Source: Bradyrhizobium sp. MOS002
GTDB taxonomy: Bacteria > Pseudomonadota > Alphaproteobacteria > Rhizobiales > Xanthobacteraceae
Assembly: GCF_003020115.1 (NCBI RefSeq)
Contig: NZ_PYFX01000012.1
Coordinates: forward strand, 92,221-156,220
Length of the DNA: 64,000 nt
Reading direction: 5' to 3'
Shown: piece after piece, positions 1 to 8,537 of the stretch
How positions within the stretch are numbered: position 1 is the stretch's first letter
Layout: each line of letters starts with the position of its first letter
The notes under the pieces: generated by a model
What the model was told of the DNA's origin: nothing
The model's input: the letters and a program-made list of their open reading frames with translations, nothing else
Databases searched by the model: none
Made by a program: the position numbers and the translations under genes

Positions 1-1416
1 CGGCAATCCTGCAAGACCTCGCTTGGCGCGCGCCAACGAACGCGTCGGCGGCAGCAGCATTTCAGCGGCACTGCCGCGAAACGCAATCAGCGCCACTTGG
101 TCCCGCCGGATGTAGCAATCCGCCAGCAGCAATTCGACTGCACCTTTGGCCTCCGCAAGCCGATGCAGTGCCGCGGAGCCGGACGCGTCTACGACGAAAA
201 TCGTGACAGTTTCCATGCGCTGCTTGAACCGCGAGATGCGGAAATCATCCCTGCGGATTAGAACGCGGGGCCGGGATTCCTCACCCGTTCCGGCCGCCTC
301 GCGGCGCCGCACGGCTTGCCACGGCGCCGCCGCGCGCAAGGTTTCGATGACGTTGAGCCTCGCGCCTGCTCGTAACGCACCGCGCAGCACGCCGGCCGGA
401 CGCCCCCGCTTGCTGGATCGCTGCAATGGGCCGGCCTTGCCGGAGGAGCGGCCGTGCGATCTGCCGGCCGATCCAGCACGAAGCGTCGCCAGCACGTCGG
501 GCGGGATTGCCGCCTGCACCGCGGCCAGAATGACCTCGTCGAGCGCGCGGTCAATGTCGGCATTTAGATCTTCGCCACCCGATCCATCGGCTTCACCTTC
601 GGTGAGCGGCGGTGGCTGCTCCGGTTGGGCCGCCTCCTCCTTTTGCGGAAACAACAGCGCGCGGGGCGCAAGCACCAAGCGTGCGGCCAAAGCGAGGTCA
701 TCTTGTTCAACTCTGGAATGGCCTGCGAGCGCGGCGCTGGCGCGAGCGATGCGCAGCGCCAACAATGGCGCACGCAACGAGGTGATCCCAAGCGCTGAGG
801 CCGCGCTACAGAGGGCCTCGATCTGGTCTGCGTCTGCCTCGATGAGCGGCAGTTGCGCGCGTGCCGCCGCTGTCTCCTCGGCATTAGCCGAGAATTCCCC
901 GGCGTCACGGATCCCAATCGCGTTGAGATCGAGATGCAGTGCGAGGCGATCGCATAATGATGCAGGTGCGAATTCGTCCTCGATGCCTTCATCAAGGGCG
1001 ACAACGCCGAAACGTGCTGGCATGCGAAGCGACAGGCCGTCGCGCTCGACGATGGTCTCCCCGGCGTCCATCGCCGCCGTGACATGGACCGTCGTTGCTG
1101 AAGACAGCCGCTCCGCCATCGCCAATATGATCACGCCGCCATCGGCTTCCGCCAAAAGTCCGCGTTCGGCAATGGGGCGGCCGGCCAGCAACGTCGCATT
1201 GAGATCCAGCCCACCGAGCAGCCGGCCTTCGGCGATATTCGAGGGCACCCGCTTCACAGGGCCGGATGGCGAGAGTGCTGTACGAAGCAAAGCGAGCCAA
1301 GCATCCCGCACCGGGCTCGCGCGTGATCGCAACATCACGCCGCCAGTTCCCAGCGGGTCCACGGCAAACAATCGCGCCGCCGTCACCGCGTCGGACCAAA
1401 CGGCAGCGCCACTCAT
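1..1416 (-). CDS. bchD: Magnesium chelatase subunit D (BchD), C-terminus cut off by the window edge
   Basis: Subunit D of the ATP-dependent chelatase that inserts Mg2+ into protoporphyrin IX, the committed step of (bacterio)chlorophyll synthesis. 472 codons are visible from an ATG at 1416, and the frame is open to base 1. The N-terminal half is a degenerate AAA+ domain similar to BchI but without a Walker A. A Pro/Glu-rich linker follows at about residues 260-280. A von Willebrand A domain starts near residue 400 with the MIDAS motif DASGS. The family is roughly 560 residues or longer, so about 90 or more residues of the vWA domain lie beyond the left edge. The ATG overlaps the bchI stop (ATGA), indicating translational coupling. 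The BchH subunit is not in the window. A long open frame on the opposite strand is a shadow of this gene. Confidence 0.9.
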   Translation of the reverse strand, partial: MSGAAVWSDAVTAARLFAVDPLGTGGVMLRSRASPVRDAWLALLRTALSPSGPVKRVPSNIAEGRLLGGLDLNATLLAGRPIAERGLLAEADGGVIILAMAERLSSATTVHVTAAMDAGETIVERDGLSLRMPARFGVVALDEGIEDEFAPASLCDRLALHLDLNAIGIRDAGEFSANAEETAAARAQLPLIEADADQIEALCSAASALGITSLRAPLLALRIARASAALAGHSRVEQDDLALAARLVLAPRALLFPQKEEAAQPEQPPPLTEGEADGSGGEDLNADIDRALDEVILAAVQAAIPPDVLATLRAGSAGRSHGRSSGKAGPLQRSSKRGRPAGVLRGALRAGARLNVIETLRAAAPWQAVRRREAAGTGEESRPRVLIRRDDFRISRFKQRMETVTIFVVDASGSAALHRLAEAKGAVELLLADCYIRRDQVALIAFRGSAAEMLLPPTRSLARAKRGLAGLP

Positions 1417-2435
1417 CCCAGAACCTCTGATATCGCACGATCAACCCGCACCGAGGAGCCCGCATCATCGAGGGGATTGCGCCGCAAGCGATGACGCAAG
1501 GCCGAAGGCGCGATCCGACGCAAGTGATCGTCGGTCACGATCTTGGCGGACTCGAGCGCCGCAAGCGCGCGGGCCGCACGCATCAGCGTCAATTCGCCGC
1601 GCAAGCCGTCGGTACCGAGCGCCATGCAAAGTTTTGCGGCCCGCTCCAGCGTCACATCCGGCACCGAGACCGCGGCGAGTTTCTCCCGCGCCGCGATGAT
1701 CTTCTTGCGAAGCTTGCCCTCGTCCTTGGCCCACTTGGTGACGAAGGCGTCGCTATCGCTTTCAAAGGCGTCGCGACGCCGCACCACCTCGATCCGGTCC
1801 GCAAGGTTGTCGGGGGTCTTCACCTCCACCGACATGCCGAAGCGATCCAGCAATTGCGGGCGCAACTCGCCTTCCTCAGGGTTTCCTGTCCCGACCAGCA
1901 CGAACCGCGCCGGATGGCGTATGCTCAGGCCTTCGCGCTCGACGACATTTTCGCCGGACGCGGCGACATCCAACAGGAGGTCGACGAGGTGATCCTCCAG
2001 CAGATTGGCTTCGTCGATGTACAGGAACCCGCGATGCGCCCGGGCCAGCAATCCCGGCTCGAACGCCTTCTCTCCGCGCGCCAGTGCGCGTTCCAGATCG
2101 AGTGCCCCGACAACGCGATCCTCTGTCGCTCCAAGCGGCAAATCGACCACCGGCACCGGGATCTGTGCGGACTTCAGCCCGCCCTTGGCTGCGCGAACGC
2201 GGCAGTCTTCGCAAAAATCCGCCGGCCGGTCCGAATCGCAATTGTAGCGGCAGCCGACAACGACCTTCATCTTCGGCAGCAACGCCGCAAGTGCGCGGAC
2301 CGCCGTGGACTTGCCGGCGCCGCGATCGCCAAAGGCCAGCACGCCGCCGACCTTGGGATCGACCGCGGCAATCAGCAGCGCGAGCTTCATCTCGTCCTGG
2401 CCGACAATCGCGGAGAATGGAAACGCTGTTGCCAT
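1413..2435 (-). CDS. bchI: Magnesium chelatase AAA+ ATPase subunit I (BchI)
   Basis: AAA+ ATPase of Mg-chelatase. It forms the hexameric ring that, with BchD, drives Mg insertion by BchH. 340 residues, the normal family length. Visible features are Walker A GDRGAGKST at about residue 37, Walker B FLYIDEANLL at about residue 135, and the sensor-type sequence VGTGNPEEGELRPQLLDRF. A four-cysteine cluster (CRYNCDSDRPADFCEDC) lies in the N-terminal insertion typical of bacterial BchI. The ATG at 2435 has an AAAGG ribosome site 6 nt upstream. It begins 9 nt after the hemC-like stop and overlaps bchD by 4 nt, so the three genes are one operon. Identity is secure. A photosynthetic role rather than a cobaltochelatase role is inferred from the partner genes. 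Confidence 0.95.
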   Translation of the reverse strand: MATAFPFSAIVGQDEMKLALLIAAVDPKVGGVLAFGDRGAGKSTAVRALAALLPKMKVVVGCRYNCDSDRPADFCEDCRVRAAKGGLKSAQIPVPVVDLPLGATEDRVVGALDLERALARGEKAFEPGLLARAHRGFLYIDEANLLEDHLVDLLLDVAASGENVVEREGLSIRHPARFVLVGTGNPEEGELRPQLLDRFGMSVEVKTPDNLADRIEVVRRRDAFESDSDAFVTKWAKDEGKLRKKIIAAREKLAAVSVPDVTLERAAKLCMALGTDGLRGELTLMRAARALAALESAKIVTDDHLRRIAPSALRHRLRRNPLDDAGSSVRVDRAISEVLG

Positions 2436-2444
2436 GCTAACCTT

Positions 2445-3434
2445 TCATGGCCCTGGCCGCGTACGCGCAATGATATCGGCCGCCCCCTTGTGAAGCAGCT
2501 CCAACCCGACCGCGCGACCGAGCTCACGCGGACGGTTGGCGGGCCCGGAACGGGTCACCTCGATAAACCGCCCTCCACTCGCGTCGTCCAGTACCGAAGC
2601 AGTGAGCGTCATCTGCGAACCATCGATCGTTGAATATCCCGCGATGGGCGAATTGCAGTGACCGTTGAGGACCCACAACACCTCCCGTTCCGCGTCGCAA
2701 CTCAGATGCGCCGCGGGATCGTCGATCAGCGCGAGAAATTTCCGCGCCTGCCAATCGTTGACCGCGCACTCGACCGCGACGATACCTTGCCCCACCGCGG
2801 GCAACATCTCCAAAGGCGACAGCTCGCAAGCAATGCGATGGCCTAGCCCGACACGTTCGAGCCCAGAGCGCGCCATGATCAAAGCGTCCGCCGGTCCCAC
2901 CTCGCCGCCACCGGGCAGGCGTTGCATGTCCCGAGTGTCCAGCTTGCGAACTCTCGTATCGGCGGCTCCGCGAAAATGGATCACCTCGATGTCCGGAAAC
3001 AGCCGTCGGGCATAGGCGGCGCGCCGCACCGCGTTGGTGCCGATCCTGTAGCCCTTGCCGCGCGAGCGCTTGATGTCTTCGATGGAAATCCCCGGACGCA
3101 AGACCAACGCGTCGGTTGGCGGATCGCGCGGTAGTGTCGCACCGATCACGAGCCCGGGCGTATCCTCGTTGCCGGGCATGTCCTTGAGCGAATGCATCGC
3201 GGCATGAAGCCGGCCTGACGTGACCGCGGCGCGGATTTCAGCAACGAACGCGCCGCCCTTCCCGCCATGGACCAGGAGCTTGCTGGTCTGATCGCTGTCG
3301 CCGGTGGTCTCGAACCTGACGATCTCGACGCCCAATTCGGGCGCGGCATTGGATAGGCGCTGCGCAATATCCCCGGTCTGGGCCAACGCCATGACGCTCT
3401 TGCGCGTGCCTATCCGCATCGAGACTGCCACCAT
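2445..3434 (-). CDS. hemC: Hydroxymethylbilane synthase (porphobilinogen deaminase), bch-linked copy
   Basis: Polymerises four porphobilinogens into hydroxymethylbilane, feeding both haem and bacteriochlorophyll. 329 residues from an ATG at 3434 with GGAG just upstream; an internal ATG at 3419 (MRIGTRKS) is the other option. Family marks: GTRKS at the N-terminus, HSLKDMP with the catalytic Asp, a paired-Arg substrate site (AVRRAAYARR), LPAVGQGIVAVEC, and the dipyrromethane-cofactor Cys in GHCNSPIAG. The sequence around the Arg site (GTNAVRR rather than the usual GTSSLRR) and GHCNSPIAG rather than GGCQVPIG are divergent, which suggests a specialised paralogue rather than the housekeeping hemC. 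First gene of the hemC-bchI-bchD operon. Confidence 0.88.
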   Translation of the reverse strand: MVAVSMRIGTRKSVMALAQTGDIAQRLSNAAPELGVEIVRFETTGDSDQTSKLLVHGGKGGAFVAEIRAAVTSGRLHAAMHSLKDMPGNEDTPGLVIGATLPRDPPTDALVLRPGISIEDIKRSRGKGYRIGTNAVRRAAYARRLFPDIEVIHFRGAADTRVRKLDTRDMQRLPGGGEVGPADALIMARSGLERVGLGHRIACELSPLEMLPAVGQGIVAVECAVNDWQARKFLALIDDPAAHLSCDAEREVLWVLNGHCNSPIAGYSTIDGSQMTLTASVLDDASGGRFIEVTRSGPANRPRELGRAVGLELLHKGAADIIARTRPGP

Positions 3435-3710
3435 CACGCTCCAATCCGCAGCTGCGCGACGCTCCGCGGCGCGGGCAGAGATTAAAGGCCAGCCGTTGCC
3501 GGAATGCAAACCTAGGCCAGCGTGCGGTGCACATCCGACGATCCGGACAGAGCACCGCAGCAGATATACGAGCCAATCATCCGGCGTTTCACGGCGCGCA
3601 GTATTTTTTTTGCCGAAGCGAACCGGACTTCTTCCGGCTTCTGCCCGGCACGACGGAGTGTTACTCGTAGCGCAGCGGCCCACCTATGCAACCAGCCGCG
3701 CGAGATCGCG
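3435..3710. promoter_or_regulatory. Divergent promoter region between the bch operon and the DUF3422 gene
   Basis: 276 bp separate the divergent hemC-like and DUF3422 starts, so promoters for both must lie here. I looked for the PpsR/CrtJ palindrome (TGT-N12-ACA) that controls many bch genes and did not see a copy. An A/T-rich stretch of eight T's at 3604-3611 stands out, but no convincing -35/-10 pair can be assigned by eye. Confidence 0.4.
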
Positions 3711-5030
3711 ATGAGCGCGGATGTCCTGATAGGTGACGGCGAGGCGGTGCGGCTGACACCTCATCCACTGCGCGCAGCAGTGCTCGGCGAGGTTCATGCC
3801 CGCCCGTTCACGCCGATTTCGGTGCCATCGCGCGTCGTGCATTTTGCCTTCGATACGTCGGGCCCACGCGCCCAGGTCGACCGCGCCAACCTGATCACAT
3901 TCTGCACCTCGCGCGGGCTGCAACCGCCGTCGCCTGCCGAAAAGCATCATCGTGCCCCGTTCGGCACGACCGTGCTGCGATGGGAACAGCACTCCGAATT
4001 TACCACCTACACCTGGGAAATGCCGGCTGATCCGGCCGCCGCGCCATTCCATCCGGACGCCGCCTCGCTGGCGCTGCCGATGCGGCTCGTGCCTCAGCCC
4101 GGCCCGCTGCTGGTGGCTGTCGACCTGCATCTTCTGACCGAGGATCTGCAACGAACCGCGCCGGAGCGCCTCTTTGACAATGCCAGTCTGGCCGTCGCCG
4201 AAAACTCGGACGGCGCCGCGCTCTACGCAACCGACTTTCAGCCGGGCCCTTCGGGCTTTGTCCGCATCCTCGTTGCCAACCGCACGATGTCGCCGGAACG
4301 CGCCGGCGCGTTGGTCCAGCGGGTGATCGAGCTCGAGACCTATCGTACGCTGGCCCTGCTCGGCCTGCCGGAAACACAACGGCTGTCGCCGTCTATCGCA
4401 GCCGCGGAGCGCCGCCTCGTCGAAGTCACAGACCAGATGCGCCAGGCCGGTGACCTCGCCGCCAATCACAAGCTGCTCGACGAGCTGACTGCCCTGGCCG
4501 CCGAGGTTGAAGCCGGGGCGGCCGCCAGTGTGTTTCGATTTGGCGCCAGTCGCGCCTATGAGGAGATCGTCGAGCAACGCTTGCAGACCATCGGTGAACG
4601 CAAGGTCGGTGGGCTCCCTACGTGGTCGTCGTTTCTGGCACGCCGGATGAAGCCGGCGTTGCGCACATGCGTCACCACCGAGGCGCGGCAATCAAGCCTT
4701 TCGTTGAAGCTCGCACGCGCCGCAAACCTGTTGCGGACCCGCGTCGATGTCGAGCTCGAGCAGCAGAATCAGGAACTTCTGAAGTCGATGAACGCGCGGA
4801 CGCGGCTGCAGCTGCGGCTGCAGGCCACAGTCGAAGGCCTGTCGGTCGCGGCGATCACCTATTACGTGGTGAGCCTGTTTGGATATATCGCAAAGGCGGC
4901 ACATGACAGCGGCACTCTCCATGTCGAGCCCAGCGTCGCTACGGCCGCCTTCGTTCCAGTTGCTGGCTTTGCGATCTGGTGGACGGTGCGTGGTATCCGC
5001 AGGAAGCACATCGCCCGTGAGGATCGATGA
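3711..5030 (+). CDS. DUF3422 family membrane-anchored protein
   Basis: 439 residues from an ATG at 3711. It matches the alphaproteobacterial DUF3422 family in its N-terminal sequence (HPLRAAVLGEVHARPF) and in the central LETYRTLALLGLP segment. The middle is predicted largely helical with coiled-coil character (residues about 220-380, rich in Arg/Glu/Leu heptads, ending in VELEQQNQELLKSMNART). Two hydrophobic segments near the C-terminus (around AAITYYVVSLFGYIA and VPVAGFAIWWTV) should anchor it in the inner membrane. The function of the family is not known. Its stop overlaps the next start (ATGA at 5027), so it is translationally coupled to the hydrolase-membrane fusion. Confidence 0.85.
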   Translation: MSADVLIGDGEAVRLTPHPLRAAVLGEVHARPFTPISVPSRVVHFAFDTSGPRAQVDRANLITFCTSRGLQPPSPAEKHHRAPFGTTVLRWEQHSEFTTYTWEMPADPAAAPFHPDAASLALPMRLVPQPGPLLVAVDLHLLTEDLQRTAPERLFDNASLAVAENSDGAALYATDFQPGPSGFVRILVANRTMSPERAGALVQRVIELETYRTLALLGLPETQRLSPSIAAAERRLVEVTDQMRQAGDLAANHKLLDELTALAAEVEAGAAASVFRFGASRAYEEIVEQRLQTIGERKVGGLPTWSSFLARRMKPALRTCVTTEARQSSLSLKLARAANLLRTRVDVELEQQNQELLKSMNARTRLQLRLQATVEGLSVAAITYYVVSLFGYIAKAAHDSGTLHVEPSVATAAFVPVAGFAIWWTVRGIRRKHIAREDR

Positions 5031-6538
5031 GGTTCCTTGTCGGATTACTCGCGACCGTGGCGATCCTGATCGGGCTGTTTGAATTGCATGAAGACAGCCG
5101 GGACCTGAATGTCACGCGGACCGTCGTCGGCGAAACACCGGTCACGGTCTTCAGACGACAATCCGCCGCGCCTGCACCAGTCATCATGATCGCGCACGGC
5201 TTTGCCGGTTCGCAGCAGCTGATGCAGCCGTTCGCCGAAACGCTTGCGCGCAACGGCTACATCGCGGTGACCTTCGATTTTCTCGGCCATGGCCGTAACC
5301 CTGCCCCGATGCATGGCGATATCAACGAGGGCTTGACGATCACCGCCGCATTGCTGGAGCAATTGACTGACATTGCCGCGTCGGCACGCAAGCTGCCCGG
5401 GAGCGATGGCCGGCTCGCGGTACTCGGACATTCGATGGCGTCCGACATCGTGGTGCGGTTCGCGCAAGCCCACCCGGACGTCGAGGCGACCGCCGCGGTC
5501 TCGGTGTTTTCGCCCGTCGTGACACCGGCCAGTCCGCGCAATCTGCTTGTCATCGTCGGCGCGCTGGAGCCTGCGATGCTCCGGAACGAAGGCCTGCGCA
5601 TCGTCAGCCTCACCGCCGGCGGGACGGCAATCCCCGGCGAGACTTACGGGCAATTCTCCGACGGCACCGCGCGAAAGCTCGTGCTGGCGCGCGATGTCGA
5701 ACATATCGGCGTGCTCTACAGTCATGACAGCATGGTCGAAGCTGTGCAATGGATGAATGCGGCCTTCGGCGACCGGCCTTATGAAGAGGTCGCCAGCCGC
5801 GGGCGCTGGCTGGCGCTGGTGTTTGCCGGGATTGTCGCACTGGCGTGGCCGCTGTCGGCATTGTTGCCGGCTGTGAGCCCGAGCCCAGCCGGCGCAAGCC
5901 TGGGCTGGAAGGCGCTGATGACGGGCGCGCTCCTGCCGGCGATCGTGACCCCGCTGTTGCTCTGGAAGATGCCGACTGACTTTCTGCCGATCCTGCTCGG
6001 CGATTATTTGATGCTGCATTTTCTGCTCTATGGTGCTCTCTCGAGCGCAATCCTTGTCTACTTGCGCAGGGGTCACTCGCCGGCCGTCGCGAATGTCGCC
6101 TGGACACGGGTCGCGATCGCAGCAGCCGCAGTATCCGCCTACAACGTCCTGGCCTTCGGCCTTCCGATCGACGCCTATGTGTTCTCGTTCCTGCCAATCC
6201 CGGCGCGGCTGCCGCTGATCGTCGCAATCGCCTGCGGGACGCTGCCTTACTTCATTGCCGACGAGTGGCTGACAAGTAGCCGCGATTCCCGAATAGGCGC
6301 TTACGCGCTCACCAAATTCTGTTTCCTGCTCTCGCTTGCGATTGCCGTGGCGCTCAATCCGATGAAGCTGTTCTTCCTCGTCATTATCGGGCCTGCGATC
6401 CTGTTGCTGTTCCTGGCCTTTGGGCTGATCAGCCGCTGGAGCTACGCGGCGACGCATCATCCGCTGCCGGGCGCACTCGCCAACGCAACGCTGTTCGCAT
6501 GGGCGATCGCGGTGACGTTTCCGATGATCGTGCGATAA
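5027..6538 (+). CDS. Alpha/beta hydrolase fused to a polytopic membrane domain
   Basis: 503 residues. A single N-terminal hydrophobic segment is followed by an alpha/beta-hydrolase domain (about residues 30-250) with the oxyanion-type sequence IAHGFAG and the nucleophile elbow GHSMA (GxSxG). The probable general His is in DVEHIGVLY. The C-terminal half, from about residue 265, is a run of roughly seven to eight hydrophobic helices with no recognised catalytic motif. The hydrolase domain would sit on the periplasmic side if the first helix acts as a signal anchor; that is inference. The substrate is unknown. It overlaps the DUF3422 gene by 4 nt, so the two products probably act together at the envelope. 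Confidence 0.8.
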   Translation: MRFLVGLLATVAILIGLFELHEDSRDLNVTRTVVGETPVTVFRRQSAAPAPVIMIAHGFAGSQQLMQPFAETLARNGYIAVTFDFLGHGRNPAPMHGDINEGLTITAALLEQLTDIAASARKLPGSDGRLAVLGHSMASDIVVRFAQAHPDVEATAAVSVFSPVVTPASPRNLLVIVGALEPAMLRNEGLRIVSLTAGGTAIPGETYGQFSDGTARKLVLARDVEHIGVLYSHDSMVEAVQWMNAAFGDRPYEEVASRGRWLALVFAGIVALAWPLSALLPAVSPSPAGASLGWKALMTGALLPAIVTPLLLWKMPTDFLPILLGDYLMLHFLLYGALSSAILVYLRRGHSPAVANVAWTRVAIAAAAVSAYNVLAFGLPIDAYVFSFLPIPARLPLIVAIACGTLPYFIADEWLTSSRDSRIGAYALTKFCFLLSLAIAVALNPMKLFFLVIIGPAILLLFLAFGLISRWSYAATHHPLPGALANATLFAWAIAVTFPMIVR

Positions 6539-6571
6539 GGTTTGCGCACGACCTGCTGGAGTTATTGAGAC

Positions 6572-7069
6572 ATGTGGCCACCCAAGCGCATTGAACCCTT
6601 GCCCGGACAAGAGTCCGTCTGGGATTATCCGCGTCCGCCGCGGCTGGAGAAGATGGACGCGCGGCTGCGCGTCATCTTCAACGCGCAGATTGTTGCCGAT
6701 ACCACGGCGGGCTATCGCGTCCTCGAAACCAGTCATCCGCCCATCTACTACATTCCGCCCGACGATATCGCGCGACAATATCTGCTGGACGCGGCGGGCA
6801 GCTCGTGGTGCGAATTCAAGGGGCACGCAAAATACTGGTCGCTCGATGTCGATGGCCGGACGTCCGAGCGCGCGGCCTGGAGCTATCCTTCGCCATCGCC
6901 GGGATTTGTAGATATCGCGAGGCATCTGGCCTTCTATGCCTCGCGCGTCGATGAATGCTGGGTGGACGACGAACGCGCCCAGCCTCAGGACGGCGACTTC
7001 TACGGCGGCTGGATCACCTCGCGCATCGTTGGACCGTTCAAGGGCGGCGCAGGGACGCGCGGATGGTAG
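6572..7069 (+). CDS. DUF427 domain-containing protein
   Basis: 165 residues from an ATG at 6572. Resembles the DUF427 family, small soluble proteins with a compact beta fold. Recognisable pieces are the PIYYIPPDDI and CEFKGHAKYWSLDV segments, followed by the Tyr/Pro-rich AAWSYPSPSPGF. Biochemical function is unknown. It lies 33 nt after the hydrolase-membrane gene on the same strand and may be co-transcribed. It is convergent with the following membrane gene, with only 24 nt between the stops. Confidence 0.8.
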   Translation: MWPPKRIEPLPGQESVWDYPRPPRLEKMDARLRVIFNAQIVADTTAGYRVLETSHPPIYYIPPDDIARQYLLDAAGSSWCEFKGHAKYWSLDVDGRTSERAAWSYPSPSPGFVDIARHLAFYASRVDECWVDDERAQPQDGDFYGGWITSRIVGPFKGGAGTRGW

Positions 7070-7093
7070 GGCGCGAGTCTCCTGCGGGTATCC

Positions 7094-7531
7094 TTACTTT
7101 GGCTGTCCGGTTGAACCGTTCTCGGGGCCGACGCCGGTATTCGAGGAGGTCGGAGCACCGCGTGTGTCCGGCGCGGGATTGACCGGCTGATACAGCTTCG
7201 GCTGGTCAGGCGTGCCGGCCGGCTGCGACATTCCCGTGGTTGCGCCACCGACCGGCGCCGGCGCTTGCGCGGTTTCGACGCGCGATTTGTTGTTATAGCC
7301 AAGCGTGAGCAGGCCCATCACCGCGAGCGCAAGCACGAAGAACCCGGCCAATTCGGGTGCGGCTCCGCTCGGCGCGACGCCGCGGCTGTTTCCATCGCCT
7401 TCGAGCGCCGTCGCCGCGATTTCGCGGTTGGTTCGGGATCGCAGAAAATAGATGAATGCACCGGCAATGATGAATGTCGTTGCCGCGAGGGTGAAGAACA
7501 TCAACCAGCTGATCGGATTGTCGCCTTGCAT
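7094..7531 (-). CDS. Small two-helix membrane protein, hypothetical
   Basis: 145 residues from an ATG at 7531, chosen because GGAGG lies 6 nt upstream; the longer open frame has no such site. Two hydrophobic segments (about residues 7-26, SWLMFFTLAATTFIIAGAFI, and 62-80) flank a short polar loop. The C-terminal third is Pro/Gly/Ser/Thr-rich and probably disordered. No family is recognised. It stands alone, divergent from the ECF sigma gene, so the 220 bp upstream (7532-7751) should hold both promoters. Confidence 0.65.
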   Translation of the reverse strand: MQGDNPISWLMFFTLAATTFIIAGAFIYFLRSRTNREIAATALEGDGNSRGVAPSGAAPELAGFFVLALAVMGLLTLGYNNKSRVETAQAPAPVGGATTGMSQPAGTPDQPKLYQPVNPAPDTRGAPTSSNTGVGPENGSTGQPK

Positions 7532-7751
7532 GGGTAGCCTCCATTGTAGGGTTGGGATGACAATTGAGGCGGCTGGACTTGGTTCCTGGGGGCGCACACG
7601 GGGCCTGCTGGAGGAGCCAACTAGCTGACTATCCAATAATAATCTCGAGCTTCGCGCTGGACTGTCACACTCACATGTAAACTTTAATTGACACTCGCGC
7701 GGACATCGGAGAGCTTAAGCAGACGGATGTGCCGGCAGCCCCGGGGATGAC

Positions 7752-8402
7752 ATGGCGCCAACAACGAGTGGTCTGGGCATTGCCCAAAGCGATTCCGCCG
7801 AGCTCGAGCATCTCCTGCTGGGCATGGCGGGAGGCGATGAGCCGGCCTTCGCAAAGCTGCACGCGGCCACGCGGCGCAAGCTGTTCTCGACCGTGCTGCT
7901 GGTCGTCAGGCGCCGGCATCTGGCAGAGGAGATCGTGCAGGAGGCCTATGTTCGCATCTGGCTGAACGCGGCGGCGTACCGTTCGGCGCTGGGCTCGCCC
8001 ATGCTGTGGATGATCACGATCGCCAGGAATCTCGCGATCGATGCCGCGCGAAGGCCGTCGCGGGAAATCTATCGCGACCAGTCGGCCCTGCTGGAGTTTC
8101 CCGCCGACGCGCCCACGGCGCTGGAGAGCATGGAGAGCCGGGAAAACGAAAGCGACACCGCCCGGCTGCAGCAGAGCATGCTGTCCGCGTTGCAAACGCT
8201 CGATCCGGCACGGCGTCACCTGGTGATCGCGGCCTATCTCCACGGTCAAAGCCGCGATCGGCTGGCAGCGCAGTATGGCGTCCCGGTCAACACCATCAAG
8301 ACCTGGCTGCGGCGCGCACTGCTGCACGTGCGGGCGCAAATCGGAGCCATGCCGCCGGGCGATGATGATGTCCGCGCGCTGACGCCCGCCTTGGGCCACT
8401 AG
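7752..8402 (+). CDS. ECF-type RNA polymerase sigma factor without a neighbouring anti-sigma gene
   Basis: 216 residues. Sigma region 2 spans about residues 30-100, with the characteristic HLAEEIVQEAYVRIW and the core-binding/-10-melting segment SPMLWMITIARNLAIDAARR. Region 4 (about 135-200) ends in a helix-turn-helix around RLAAQYGVPVNTIKTWLRRA. The layout resembles the SigK-like ECF group, whose genes are normally followed by a membrane anti-sigma factor. Here none follows: the next gene is a response regulator 135 bp downstream. The ATG at 7752 is preceded by GGGGA. How its activity is controlled cannot be read from the sequence. Confidence 0.88.
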   Translation: MAPTTSGLGIAQSDSAELEHLLLGMAGGDEPAFAKLHAATRRKLFSTVLLVVRRRHLAEEIVQEAYVRIWLNAAAYRSALGSPMLWMITIARNLAIDAARRPSREIYRDQSALLEFPADAPTALESMESRENESDTARLQQSMLSALQTLDPARRHLVIAAYLHGQSRDRLAAQYGVPVNTIKTWLRRALLHVRAQIGAMPPGDDDVRALTPALGH

Positions 8403-8537
8403 CGCACGATCGGGAAAACAGTGCAGCGGCTTTCCGTGCTCTGAACGAAACCAGAAGCGATAGCGCGACGAGAGCCGCGCCGGGAACTTATGTTCACTTT
8501 GTAACTTGTGTCTCGGGCTGCAGCGGGGAATGGCGCC

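Noticed and set aside
146..1699. 517-codon plus-strand open frame opposite bchD/bchI
   Set aside because: Composition is Ser/Arg/Ala-rich with no domain. It is the antisense shadow of the clear bchD and bchI genes.
3435..3710. PpsR/CrtJ binding palindrome expected near a bch operon
   Set aside because: No TGT-N12-ACA pair found on inspection.
5045..6925. 626-codon minus-strand frame opposite the hydrolase-membrane gene
   Set aside because: Arg/Gln/Asp-rich shadow translation; the plus strand has family motifs and a ribosome site.
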